Source: Paenibacillus montanisoli (GTDB taxonomy: Bacteria; Bacillota; Bacilli; Paenibacillales; Paenibacillaceae). From it: a stretch of 64,000 nucleotides of DNA. The stretch lies in the NCBI RefSeq assembly GCF_003268025.1, contig NZ_QLUW01000005.1:124001-188000 (forward strand). The letters are read 5' to 3'. Positions 8,224-16,267 of the stretch are shown here, piece by piece. The number at the start of each line of letters is the position of its first letter. The stretch's first letter is position 1. Position numbers and translations under genes: made by a program. The notes below the pieces were generated by a model. That model had not been told where the DNA came from and made no database searches. It was given only the letters and a program-made list of their open reading frames with translations.

Positions 8224-9714
8224 CTATTTGATGACGATGACTTGACCTTTTTCATAGTAGATGTGGTTGCCCGACAGCTCGGCAATCGCGCGGAGCGGCA
8301 GGTAAGTCACGCTGTTCTTCACGACTACCGGCTGATCCAGTTTGAAGTCGGCAACAGGCTCGCCGTTCTTCAATACGGCATCGCTGCCGATCTTCAAGGA
8401 CAGCGTTACGCCGTCTTTCGAAACGTTTGCCGTCTTCGTCGCATTGTCGAAGTTCACTACGAAGCCAAGCAGCTCCAGGTAACGAGTTGGCACCAACGTG
8501 CGGCCAGTCGACTTCTCAATGAAGGAAGGCGTAACGTTCAGAGCTTCGCCTGCTACGGCAACTTGCTTGTCGCCTACTTTGAAATCGATGCCGTCAACCT
8601 TTGCTGCATATACGGCCATTTTGAATCCAACTGCGCGAACTGCATCCGCATTGCCTTCGCCGGATGCTGCAAGGACTTGGTCAAGAAGCGGCTTCGCTTC
8701 AGCGTAAACGGCTGCGTCAAGGTGCGGCTCCAGCGCGGAGAAGAAGCCATACAGCTCGCCGCCTGTGCCGGCTGCGCCCGTAACGTCATTTTTCTTGAGT
8801 TTCTCAAGCACTTCGGTTGTATAAGCACTTACTTTCGCGATGTTGCAGCGAGCGAGCGCTTTGCGGATTGCGGACGGGCTGATTTTCTTCGCGTCGCCGG
8901 AAGCGAACGCCTTATTGATGAGATCGGCATCGGGAGCGTCGCCGCCCTTCAGGTAGCCGTATACGCTATTGAAGTAGAAGTAGCCTTGGATAACCGCGGC
9001 AGGCTGATCGGCAGCTGCCAGCGTGCCTACTTTTTCCGCTACGGAAAGCGTTGCAAGTCCGTATACTTTGATCAACGTTTTGTCGAGCAATTGACGGTGT
9101 ACATTAAGCGCCTTTACGTCGCCTTTTTCGATGTCGGCTTTAAAGCCTGGAAGAACGGTATCGTTCAGAAGCGCGGACGACGAAGTGCCGTATACGCTGT
9201 CCGTCATTTTTACGGTTTGATCCAGAACGGATGTGTAAACCAGAACCGATTTGTCGATAAACGCTTGAGCAGCCGCTTTATCGCCGTTTGTCAGCGCCGT
9301 TTTCGCGCCGGCATTCGTCAGGTTCTTGATCAGGAAGTAGAAGTACCATTGAAGGCCCTTGTCTACCGCTTGCTCAGCTTGCGCGTATGTAAGCTTGCCT
9401 GCCACCGCGTTGCTCAATACGAATTCGATGTTCTCATTTACAACCGGATCGCCGGCTTTGATGCTGTCATCGATGCCCTTTACGTTCTGCTTGAAGTCGG
9501 CGGCATACTGCTTCTCGATGTCCGCGATCGGCTTCTTCTGCGCGAACATGTCGAGCAGGTTCTGATACGCCTTTACTTGCGGTGCCACGTCGGTATTGAC
9601 CGGCGCTTTCGTCGGCGCGTCATCGGCAAATGCGGTTGCTGCGAAAGCAAACACGGATGCGGCCAGCATGGTGATCGTCAAAAGGATGGATAAAGACTTC
9701 TTCATTCGGTTCAT
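8224..9714 (-). CDS. Exported helical protein with C-terminal copper-amine-oxidase-like stalk domain
   Basis: 496 aa. The N-terminus MNRMKKSLSILLTITMLAAS with an Ala-rich cleavage region is a clear signal peptide. Residues about 40-380 are helical and carry internally similar segments (GDKAAAQAFIDKSVL and related), many aromatic residues, and no enzyme motif I recognise. Residues about 385-496 form a copper-amine-oxidase N-terminal-like (stalk) domain with GRTLVPTRYLELLGF and TYLPLRAIAELSG. Despite the domain's name, copper binding or amine oxidation is not implied. Placed between another exported protein and FTR1 behind a Fur box, it is a candidate extracellular iron-delivery partner; this is inference. 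Confidence 0.85.
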   Translation of the reverse strand: MNRMKKSLSILLTITMLAASVFAFAATAFADDAPTKAPVNTDVAPQVKAYQNLLDMFAQKKPIADIEKQYAADFKQNVKGIDDSIKAGDPVVNENIEFVLSNAVAGKLTYAQAEQAVDKGLQWYFYFLIKNLTNAGAKTALTNGDKAAAQAFIDKSVLVYTSVLDQTVKMTDSVYGTSSSALLNDTVLPGFKADIEKGDVKALNVHRQLLDKTLIKVYGLATLSVAEKVGTLAAADQPAAVIQGYFYFNSVYGYLKGGDAPDADLINKAFASGDAKKISPSAIRKALARCNIAKVSAYTTEVLEKLKKNDVTGAAGTGGELYGFFSALEPHLDAAVYAEAKPLLDQVLAASGEGNADAVRAVGFKMAVYAAKVDGIDFKVGDKQVAVAGEALNVTPSFIEKSTGRTLVPTRYLELLGFVVNFDNATKTANVSKDGVTLSLKIGSDAVLKNGEPVADFKLDQPVVVKNSVTYLPLRAIAELSGNHIYYEKGQVIVIK

Positions 9715-9786
9715 CGTTTCTTAACACTCCTTGTATGATTGTAAAATGATTGCTGCTGCTTGAAAAATGATCTTACTGCTTCCTGC

Positions 9787-10947
9787 TTAGAAAAAGCCTT
9801 TCCGCCTTGCCAGCCATACGGCTCCAGCCCCGACTACGGCAACGCCTCCGATTACGCCGACGGTAACGGCCGGATTGGTTTTGTCGGTGCGCGCCATGGC
9901 GGCATGCTCCTTCGTGCCGTCGATCGTGTCCGGCTCGGCCGAAGCGACTTCGCCTTCCGCCGCCGTATCGTCTGCAGCTGCATTGTCCGCTACGGCTTGA
10001 TCGTCGGTCGATGCGGCGTCAGCCGGTTGATCCGCGGCCGGTTCCTCTGCGGCCGTGTCGTCCGCTGCTGCATCCGTCGCGCCCTCGTCAGCTGCTGCAT
10101 CACCGGCTGCCGCGTCGGGAGCATCGGCTGGCGGAGCGGCATCAGGCGCGGTTTGAACCGCCTTATCGTCTTGCTGCTCCTTCTCCGCATCCTTCGCAGG
10201 CGTGCTCGGCTTGGCATCCGATGCGGCCGGCTTTGACGCCGTGCCTTTATCGGTATTGCCCGTCCCTGCCGTTGTCGGCGGTTTTGCGGTCGTGCCTTTA
10301 TCTGAACTCGTACCGCCTCCGGCTGCCGGCTTAGCCGGTGCCTTGTAGACTGTGTACGGAAACAGCGGCTTCAAACTGCCGTAAATCCGGTTCACGGCGT
10401 CCTTCAACGCTTTCTCATCGGCATCCTTCTGGCCGACGCCGAACAGTCCCGGATTGCCGATCGCTTCGAGCGCCGTATCGAAATCGGCGTTTAAGCTTTG
10501 AATCTTGGCTGCCGAAAGCTTCGCTTCCGCATAGGGCGACAATACCACGAAAGTCGCGCGCGCCTTGGCAAGCAGCATCTTCGCATTGGTATAATCGCTG
10601 ACATCCTTCAGCGTGTTCTCGAACCGGCGGTCCAGGTTCATGACGAGCAGCGCCTTATAGTTCGCGATCGTCTCTTTCGCTTGACGGGCCTTGATGTTCG
10701 AGTCCAGCGTCTTGGCGACGGACTCGCCGAAATGCGCCGCGATTTCTTCGCGTCTTTCCTTATGTGCCGCCTCCGCCGTTTTCCAATCCGGAGAAGACTT
10801 GCTGAGCGCGGCCGCGACTACCTTGAACGTTTCGGCCACGTCCTCCGTATTGGCGTCGCCATACGAATACGCCCAGGCGCTTGTCGGTGCCAGAACCAAG
10901 AATATCGCAACGACCAGCATGGCGGTCTTCATGAACATCTTACGCAT
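9787..10947 (-). CDS. Exported, membrane-anchored helical protein of the iron operon (unknown function)
   Basis: 386 aa, first gene of the Fur-box operon. It has a signal peptide (about residues 1-26, ending TSAWA), then a helical domain (about 27-205) with charged amphipathic repeats such as DWKTAEAAHKERREEIAAHF. A long Ala/Asp/Thr/Pro low-complexity linker (about 206-340) follows, then a single C-terminal membrane helix (VGVIGGVAVVGAGAVWLA) ending RRKGFF. This is the plan of a surface protein held by its C-terminus. The helical domain resembles in character the extracellular domain fused to some FTR1 proteins, so it may be that domain as a separate gene; a profile search would be needed. 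The ATG follows GGAAGGTGAT. Confidence 0.8.
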   Translation of the reverse strand: MRKMFMKTAMLVVAIFLVLAPTSAWAYSYGDANTEDVAETFKVVAAALSKSSPDWKTAEAAHKERREEIAAHFGESVAKTLDSNIKARQAKETIANYKALLVMNLDRRFENTLKDVSDYTNAKMLLAKARATFVVLSPYAEAKLSAAKIQSLNADFDTALEAIGNPGLFGVGQKDADEKALKDAVNRIYGSLKPLFPYTVYKAPAKPAAGGGTSSDKGTTAKPPTTAGTGNTDKGTASKPAASDAKPSTPAKDAEKEQQDDKAVQTAPDAAPPADAPDAAAGDAAADEGATDAAADDTAAEEPAADQPADAASTDDQAVADNAAADDTAAEGEVASAEPDTIDGTKEHAAMARTDKTNPAVTVGVIGGVAVVGAGAVWLARRKGFF

Positions 10948-11015
10948 GATTGCCTATCACCTTCCGTCAATCGTTATATCTTGTAAAAATACCCTTTTAC
11001 CGGGGCACGATAACA

Positions 11016-11044
11016 ATGATAATCATTTTCAATTGAGGTGTCAA
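11016..11044 (-). promoter_or_regulatory. Promoter of the iron operon
   Basis: Minus strand: perfect -35 TTGACA (11039-11044), 17-bp spacer, -10 TATCAT (11016-11021, five of six). A Fur box covers the spacer and -10. Transcription would start about 60 nt before the first gene. Confidence 0.8.
11017..11031. promoter_or_regulatory. Fur box
   Basis: TGATAATCATTTTCA matches the 7-1-7 Fur consensus TGATAATnATTATCA at 13 of 14 defined positions. It overlaps the -10 element and spacer of the promoter for the FTR1 operon, the expected position for iron-dependent repression. Confidence 0.88.
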
Positions 11045-11079
11045 TACATTTTATTGCATAAAAAACAAAGAAGTTTCCC

Positions 11080-12777
11080 CTATGTTTTCGGGGTCGCTCC
11101 TTTGGGTTCGCCGATCCATTTATATAGCGTGATATCGTTGTATACGGGCTCGAACCGCCCGTCGCTCCGATAACGCGCCACCGGCTGTACTTGCTCCCGC
11201 AGCGGACCGACCTGCGCCTCGAAGCCTCGCAGCACATGGTCGGTCAGCAAAATCGTCGCCGAGGGATCCGCCTGCACATCCGAAAGAAAATAGCCGTAGG
11301 TCTCGATACGGCGGTTCGTCACCGGCGAATGCAAGTATTGCAGCACGCGCGTCTCCTCCCACGTGTAGACGACGAACCGCTCCTCGGGCTTCGCCTTGGC
11401 TAGCTCGCGCAGCCCTTGCTCGAGCTGGTAGACGGCCGGCAGCTCGCTGGCCTGCCGGGCAATGAGCGCGCCGCCCACGGCCGCCTGCAGCGCGACCATG
11501 CCTGCGGCCAGCAGGGCGCCCGCGGCCGGCAGCGCGCGGCGCATGCGCGCGCCGCGCCGCTCCGGCGCGGAGCCGGGCTGCGCCGGCGAAGCGTCCGATG
11601 CCGCACCGAGGTGTGCCGGTGCGGCTTGGGGCGCTGCCGCGCAGAGCATCGACAGCAGCAGCCACATGACGCCGATCAGGGGCGTCATGTGGCGCGGCTT
11701 GTCGATGTTTTGCGCCAGCAGCGCCCAGGCGCCGTAGGCGCCTGCGAGCGCGGCTAGCGCTCGCGGCAGCGACGGGCGGCATAGCCATGCCGCCGCCCGA
11801 GCCAGGCGCGAGCCCGCGCGAGCGCTGCCGCGTGGCGAGCGCGCGGCGCCGGCGGCGAGCACGGCGGCGAGGAGCAGCGCCGCCGCCGTGGCGAGGAGTG
11901 CCGTGGACCGGGCGAACATGCCGGTCCACAGCACGTTGTCGCCCGCGAAGCGCAGCACGCGCTCCGCGAAGGAGAGCTCGGCGGCGGACGTCACCCCGCC
12001 GCCCCACTCGCTGAAGTGGCCCGCCGTAAACGCGGCGGCCAGCTTCGCGAAGCCGCTCAGGCCGCCTTCGCTGAGCGCCAGCCCGGCCACCCACAGCAGC
12101 TGGAAGGCCGCCGCAGCGCAGCCAAACAGTAAGATCCGCGGCCAAAGCCGCTTCCCCTGCCGCCGCCAGTCCATGCCGCTCAAGACGAGCAGCCAGACCA
12201 AGGCCAGACCAAACGGCGCAAAAGACAGCCGGATGCCCATGACGATGCCGAACAGAAACAGCGCCGCTAGGATCCGTCCCAACGTCCGCCGCTCCATCGC
12301 CCGCCACCAGCTCCATAGAAACCACCACAGCATCGCGATTCCAGCCGCCTCCGACATCGGCCGAACCGTTTGCAGCCAGAGATAAGGCGCCGTAAGCGCG
12401 AGCAGCACGGCAAGCGCCGACCACACCGGCGATAGCCGCCGCCTTGCCAGCAGCCAAATCGGAATGGTCGCGAGCGCCATCAGCACAATGTTAAAAGACG
12501 CGTACGCTTGCGGTGGATTGCTCACGAAGCGTGCTGCGGCCATTGCGCCCATGACGAAATAGGGATAGCCCGGGAAATGAGGCTGCATCGCAAGCAAATC
12601 AAACCGATCCAGCGCCAGGACAAAATCCACCTCGTCCCAGCTCGCCACAAAAGGGCTTCTGTGCATGAAGCTGACGAGCGCCCACACGACGACCGCAGCA
12701 CAAAGAAAAGCCGGCGCGGCCACCGACTTTGCTCGATCTCTCAACCTCTTCTTCCGAGAATTCACACTTCCCCGCAT
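11080..12777 (-). CDS. GT39-like polytopic membrane glycosyltransferase
   Basis: 565 aa with about ten or more hydrophobic segments and a soluble C-terminal part of about 130 residues. The first extracytoplasmic loop has SWDEVDFVLALDRFDLLAMQPHFPGYPYF, the acidic-residue and His/Pro pattern of GT39/ArnT-like enzymes that take sugars from polyprenyl-phosphate donors. It is last in a four-gene unit, immediately after a GT2 enzyme that could make such a donor. The acceptor is unknown. The middle is exceptionally GC-rich and Ala/Arg-rich. Assignment to the clan is fairly secure; substrate is not. Confidence 0.78.
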   Translation of the reverse strand: MRGSVNSRKKRLRDRAKSVAAPAFLCAAVVVWALVSFMHRSPFVASWDEVDFVLALDRFDLLAMQPHFPGYPYFVMGAMAAARFVSNPPQAYASFNIVLMALATIPIWLLARRRLSPVWSALAVLLALTAPYLWLQTVRPMSEAAGIAMLWWFLWSWWRAMERRTLGRILAALFLFGIVMGIRLSFAPFGLALVWLLVLSGMDWRRQGKRLWPRILLFGCAAAAFQLLWVAGLALSEGGLSGFAKLAAAFTAGHFSEWGGGVTSAAELSFAERVLRFAGDNVLWTGMFARSTALLATAAALLLAAVLAAGAARSPRGSARAGSRLARAAAWLCRPSLPRALAALAGAYGAWALLAQNIDKPRHMTPLIGVMWLLLSMLCAAAPQAAPAHLGAASDASPAQPGSAPERRGARMRRALPAAGALLAAGMVALQAAVGGALIARQASELPAVYQLEQGLRELAKAKPEERFVVYTWEETRVLQYLHSPVTNRRIETYGYFLSDVQADPSATILLTDHVLRGFEAQVGPLREQVQPVARYRSDGRFEPVYNDITLYKWIGEPKGATPKT

Positions 12778-12818
12778 AGCTCACCGCACCTAACCTTCTC
12801 CAATCGTCCATGCCGAAC

Positions 12819-12842
12819 GGCATGCGGAAGCATGCCTTTTTT
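12819..12842 (+). terminator. Terminator-like hairpin in + orientation
   Basis: GGCATGC, loop GGAA, GCATGCC, then six T on the + strand, between two minus-strand genes. On the minus strand there is no T-run after the stem. No + strand gene was recognised upstream, so its role is unclear (see findings). Confidence 0.5.
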
Positions 12843-12861
12843 CGCCGATTCGCCGCTCCTG

Positions 12862-13632
12862 TTACTTATGCAAATTCGTCCCGGGCTCCAGCGCCACCTT
12901 GCGCGCCGGCTTCCGTCCCGCCCGCTGACTGTTTCCTACAGGCCGACGCATCTCCTTCCAAACCGCAGGAAGTACGTTACCCACGTATTTGCGGAACGTG
13001 ATGAACGACTCCCCGTGTACGCGCACTTGGTACGTAATCGGAACCTCTTCCATGACAAAGCCCTTCCGCACCAAATTCAGCGTCAGCACCTGGGCATAGT
13101 TGTAATCATGGATGATCTCCGCCCGCTCCATCGCCTCCCGCGAGAAGCCGCGCATGCCGGACTGACCATCCCAAATAAACCGTCTTAACAGCAACGTCTG
13201 CAGCAGCGTAAAGCAAAAATTGCCGATTCTGCGGTGCAGCTTCATGCCGCGGACGACGCCTTTAAAACGCGAGCCCATCGTATAGTCCGCGCGTCCTTCC
13301 ATGATCGGAGCCACCACGTTCGGAATTTCCTCCGCCGGATACTCATTGTCCGCATCGATCATGAGCCCGATGTCCGCCCCGAGGCGCACGCAAGAAGCGA
13401 GCCCCTCGCGGACCGCGGCGCCCAGCCCCCGGTTGCGCGGAAACGAGACGACATGGTCCGCACCCGCGGCTCGAGCTTCCTGCACCGTCGCATCCGCGGA
13501 GCCGTCGTCGATGACCAGCACTTCCACCAGCCAATCCGGGTGCATATGGCGCGGCACACGCGAGATGACTTTGCCGATATTCAGTTCTTCGTTATGCGCC
13601 GGAAGGAATACTACCAGCTTCTTCTTATCCAT
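12862..13632 (-). CDS. Family 2 glycosyltransferase, polyprenyl-phosphate sugar synthase type
   Basis: 256 aa GT-A fold enzyme starting MDKKKLVVFLPAHNEELNIG. It shows VLVIDDGSADAT, the metal-binding DADNEYP, GSRFKG, and a WDGQSGMRGFSREAMER segment typical of dolichol-phosphate-mannose-synthase-like enzymes, which load a hexose on a polyprenyl phosphate at the inner membrane face. There is no C-terminal membrane domain. It sits between the membrane phosphodiesterase gene (27 bp gap) and the GT39-like gene, consistent with supplying the lipid-linked donor for the latter. The exact sugar is unknown. Confidence 0.88.
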   Translation of the reverse strand: MDKKKLVVFLPAHNEELNIGKVISRVPRHMHPDWLVEVLVIDDGSADATVQEARAAGADHVVSFPRNRGLGAAVREGLASCVRLGADIGLMIDADNEYPAEEIPNVVAPIMEGRADYTMGSRFKGVVRGMKLHRRIGNFCFTLLQTLLLRRFIWDGQSGMRGFSREAMERAEIIHDYNYAQVLTLNLVRKGFVMEEVPITYQVRVHGESFITFRKYVGNVLPAVWKEMRRPVGNSQRAGRKPARKVALEPGTNLHK

Positions 13633-13659
13633 GCTGCTTCGCTTCTTTCTACCCTATAT

Positions 13660-15138
13660 TTATCCTTCGGCCTTCTCCTTGCCGAATGCTTCCGTAAGCA
13701 CAGGCCCGCGGCTGTGGCTCGGCAACGGAGCCCCGAGCAAATAGCTGAGCGTCGGCGCAACCGAGACGAGCGAATGCTTCGCTTCCACCTTCACGCCGCC
13801 CCGCACGTTCGGCCCATACATGAAGAAAGGCACAAACCGTTCGCCTTCATCCAAGTGACCGTGCCCGCCAATGCCGTCTGCTTGCCCGTGGTCGGCGCAC
13901 ACGATGAACGTTGCATTTTCAGCATGACCCTGCTCCTGAAGCCAAGTCACAAACTCCGCAATGAGCGCGTCCGCCTCTTCTATTTTCTGGCGGTACTCGT
14001 CATACAACGCGCCCATGCTGTGCCCGGTTTGGTCGGTCGCAATAAACTGGACGACGAGCAAGTCCGGATTTTGCTCCGCCATGATCAGCTTCGCGCGCTC
14101 CATAATGTTTCGGTCCGCCTTGTCGTTGTGCATGACGGCCGTGACGCTCTCCACATCGTCTCCCATGGAATCGATCAGATGGGCAATGCCCAGCAACCGG
14201 CCACGTTTGCCAACTTTGCGGAGGCTGTCGAAAATCGACTCGACTTTAATGCCGAGCTTCCACACCATATTCGACGTAATGCCGTGCTCCCTCGGGTACG
14301 TGCCCGTGAACATGGACGAGAAGCAGACCACCGTCCGTGCCGGATAAACCGTCTCCATCTGCGTATATTCCGTGCCTTCCGCCCGCCATTTTTTCAGAAA
14401 AGGCACATTCGCCTCCTCGAACCGGTCCTTGCGCATGCCGTCAACGACCAGCACGAACACCTTGCCGCTGCTCGCCTGCTCAGGCTTTTCAACAGGTACC
14501 GTATAACCTTCGATCTCTTTCGGCTTCCAATCAAACAAATTCCGATGAAGAATATACGCATACAAGGCTACACCGACGACGAACCCTACATAGCTGCTCC
14601 ATGTAAAATCCCCCCGTGCCGCGGCGCCATCCGCCAGGTAAGGCCCGGCCGTATCGATCACGAACAACAGCAGCAGAAACTTCGGCAGCTGTTCCTGGGC
14701 GTTGCCGCTCGTCGAGTCGCTATTTTTGAGCACTAGCTTCCAAAACCGCTTAAAATTCCACCACGAAGTCCCAATGCGAAGATGGTAGTAGAACGTGCCC
14801 CAGAAATAGATCGTGAAGAACAAGAACAACCCGATTGCAGTCGCATACAGCCCAAGTTCCAAATGCGCATCGCGCCACAGCACGAGCGCAGCCACGACCG
14901 GAAGCCATAAATAATTGCGCAGAAACAGCGGAAAATCATAATAGAAATAGAGCGCAAACAGCGGAAACGCCGCCAGCAGGCCAAGCCCGAAATGCAGCCA
15001 GAAGCTCCCGTCTCCCCAAGCATTCATATGGTAGAGCGCATAGACGCCAATCGTGAAAATCGGCGTAAACGGCTTCCCCTCGTTCAATAAATTCCAGCAG
15101 CGCGCCGCTATGATTTCAAAACCAGACGCTTTCTTCAT
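13660..15138 (-). CDS. Membrane-anchored alkaline-phosphatase-superfamily phosphodiesterase/transferase
   Basis: 492 aa from the ATG at 15138, which overlaps the upstream stop as ATGA and is preceded by GGGAGG; an in-frame start 39 bp further up lacks support. Residues about 20-180 contain several membrane helices; the rest is an alkaline-phosphatase/nucleotide-pyrophosphatase-like catalytic domain. Metal and nucleophile motifs are visible: VDGMRKDR, YPARTVVCFSSMFTGTYP with the probable catalytic Thr, ATDQTGH, ADHGQADG and GHGH. Such enzymes hydrolyse or transfer phosphodiester head groups. With its neighbours a role in modifying an envelope glycolipid or polymer is inferred. Confidence 0.85.
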   Translation of the reverse strand: MKKASGFEIIAARCWNLLNEGKPFTPIFTIGVYALYHMNAWGDGSFWLHFGLGLLAAFPLFALYFYYDFPLFLRNYLWLPVVAALVLWRDAHLELGLYATAIGLFLFFTIYFWGTFYYHLRIGTSWWNFKRFWKLVLKNSDSTSGNAQEQLPKFLLLLFVIDTAGPYLADGAAARGDFTWSSYVGFVVGVALYAYILHRNLFDWKPKEIEGYTVPVEKPEQASSGKVFVLVVDGMRKDRFEEANVPFLKKWRAEGTEYTQMETVYPARTVVCFSSMFTGTYPREHGITSNMVWKLGIKVESIFDSLRKVGKRGRLLGIAHLIDSMGDDVESVTAVMHNDKADRNIMERAKLIMAEQNPDLLVVQFIATDQTGHSMGALYDEYRQKIEEADALIAEFVTWLQEQGHAENATFIVCADHGQADGIGGHGHLDEGERFVPFFMYGPNVRGGVKVEAKHSLVSVAPTLSYLLGAPLPSHSRGPVLTEAFGKEKAEG

Positions 15139-16115
15139 TCCGTGTTTTTCCTCCCTATCTTCCTCAAACCAACCCATTCTTTGAGCTCCGCCAGCGTTAC
15201 CGCCGCCAGAACGAGCGATACCGCACCAAACGCGTAAGCAAATACGAACTTATATCCATGCGACAGCAGCGCAACCGTGTAGCCATCCACGCCCGCGACG
15301 CCCAGCACGCCAAGTGAAGCAGTCAAAGTCATCTCATACGTACCAATGCCGCCCGGCGTAATATGGAACAGCTGACCCGCAATCGTCATGCTATTCGCCC
15401 AAACCGCTTGAAGCCAGTTTACATCTAGATGCAGCACATGTACGACGCCGAATACGACAGCCCCTTCCAACACCCAGCTCCCCAACGTCAGCACAGCGAT
15501 ACCCACTCCCCTGCGCGAGCCGATCGTCGTCGACAGCCGTTCCCCATGCCGCTGTATAACCGCAATGAGCGGGTTCGCCTTGCCCCCTTCAGTCTTCATT
15601 CGACGTATGTACATAGAAACCGCCAACAGTCCCCCTGCCGCTCCAAGCCCTAGTGCAACCTGAATCCAAGGAGAAACCGAGACCGATAATCCAAGCAGGG
15701 TTGCGCCAATAGAACCGATTAGCAAAAGTGAAACCATATCCAGCAACCGCATAATGGCCACCGAGTGAAGCGCATCCTCCCAGCCCATCCGTGTCATCCG
15801 CACGAGCATACCTGTGCGTGCCAAATCGCCTAGCTTTATGGGCAGCACATGATTGACCAGCAGGCTCACGAACAAAGGGTAGACGTAACCGCTCAGCCGA
15901 TCTTCCTTCTCACGAGCTACATACCGGCGCCAAGCGACTGCCTTCATCCAAAACGATAGACCATAGAAAACCGTCATCATCAAGATCCACCACGGCGAAT
16001 GCACCAGCTCCCCGAATGCTGCGCCAATCTCGCGCCCCCGAAACCACCGCATCGAGAGCCAAACAAACACGGCTGCCATCAACAAGCCGCCGCCGGCAAT
16101 TCCCGCTTTCTTCAT
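15135..16115 (-). CDS. YbhN/AglD-type flippase-like integral membrane protein (LPG synthase TM family)
   Basis: 326 aa, about eight hydrophobic segments, of the lysylphosphatidylglycerol-synthase transmembrane (UPF0104/YbhN) family. Diagnostic stretches are VNHVLPIKLGDLARTGMLVR and the C-terminal GGIGTYEMTLTASLG. The start chosen is ATG 16115 (MKKAGIAGG), preceded by GGGAG; the earlier in-frame start at 16151 would lie inside the predicted -10 element. It is first of four overlapping or closely spaced genes and follows a Fur-box-like site. Family members are often found with polyprenyl-phosphate sugar enzymes, as here; a lipid-linked sugar translocation role is inference. Confidence 0.85.
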   Translation of the reverse strand: MKKAGIAGGGLLMAAVFVWLSMRWFRGREIGAAFGELVHSPWWILMMTVFYGLSFWMKAVAWRRYVAREKEDRLSGYVYPLFVSLLVNHVLPIKLGDLARTGMLVRMTRMGWEDALHSVAIMRLLDMVSLLLIGSIGATLLGLSVSVSPWIQVALGLGAAGGLLAVSMYIRRMKTEGGKANPLIAVIQRHGERLSTTIGSRRGVGIAVLTLGSWVLEGAVVFGVVHVLHLDVNWLQAVWANSMTIAGQLFHITPGGIGTYEMTLTASLGVLGVAGVDGYTVALLSHGYKFVFAYAFGAVSLVLAAVTLAELKEWVGLRKIGRKNTE

Positions 16116-16149
16116 ACGCACTCCCGCCATCTGTCCACACGTTTCTATC

Positions 16150-16155
16150 ATTATA
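16150..16155 (-). promoter_or_regulatory. -10 element of the envelope cassette
   Basis: Perfect TATAAT on the minus strand (attata on +), about 35 bp before the ATG at 16115. The -35 region 17 bp upstream is poor (TGATAA), and a Fur-box-like site occupies the spacer and -35 region. Confidence 0.5.
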
Positions 16156-16158
16156 GTT

Positions 16159-16177
16159 GAGAACCGTTATCATTATC
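16159..16177. promoter_or_regulatory. Fur-box-like site
   Basis: On the minus strand GATAATGATAACGGTTCTC matches the 19-bp Fur consensus GATAATGATAATCATTATC at about 15 positions, with the left 11 perfect. It lies just upstream of a perfect -10 box, in the position expected for a repressor site. Confidence 0.7.
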
Positions 16178-16230
16178 ATTTAGTATAGTCGGCATGCCAA
16201 GGCTCGTCAATTCAATCCCCTTCGAATTGG

Positions 16231-16267
16231 AAAAAAAGAGCCCCCAGCCTTCATAGTAAAGGCTGGG
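16231..16267 (-). terminator. Intrinsic terminator after the UDP-glucuronate-type epimerase gene
   Basis: Stem CCCAGCCTT/AAGGCTGGG (16259-16267 and 16243-16251), followed on the minus strand by GGCTCTTTTTTT. The stem includes the last codons of the epimerase gene and marks the end of the polysaccharide locus. Confidence 0.88.

Noticed and set aside
8188..9693. 501-codon + strand frame
   Set aside because: Opposite the exported stalk-domain protein, which has a signal peptide and a recognisable domain; the + product is Arg/Cys/Val-rich without motifs.
10977..11237. Short minus-strand frame upstream of the iron operon
   Set aside because: Spans the promoter and Fur box and overlaps the end of the GT39-like gene; no ribosome-binding site.
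13234..14736. 500-codon + strand frame
   Set aside because: Opposite the glycosyltransferase and phosphodiesterase genes that carry intact catalytic motifs.
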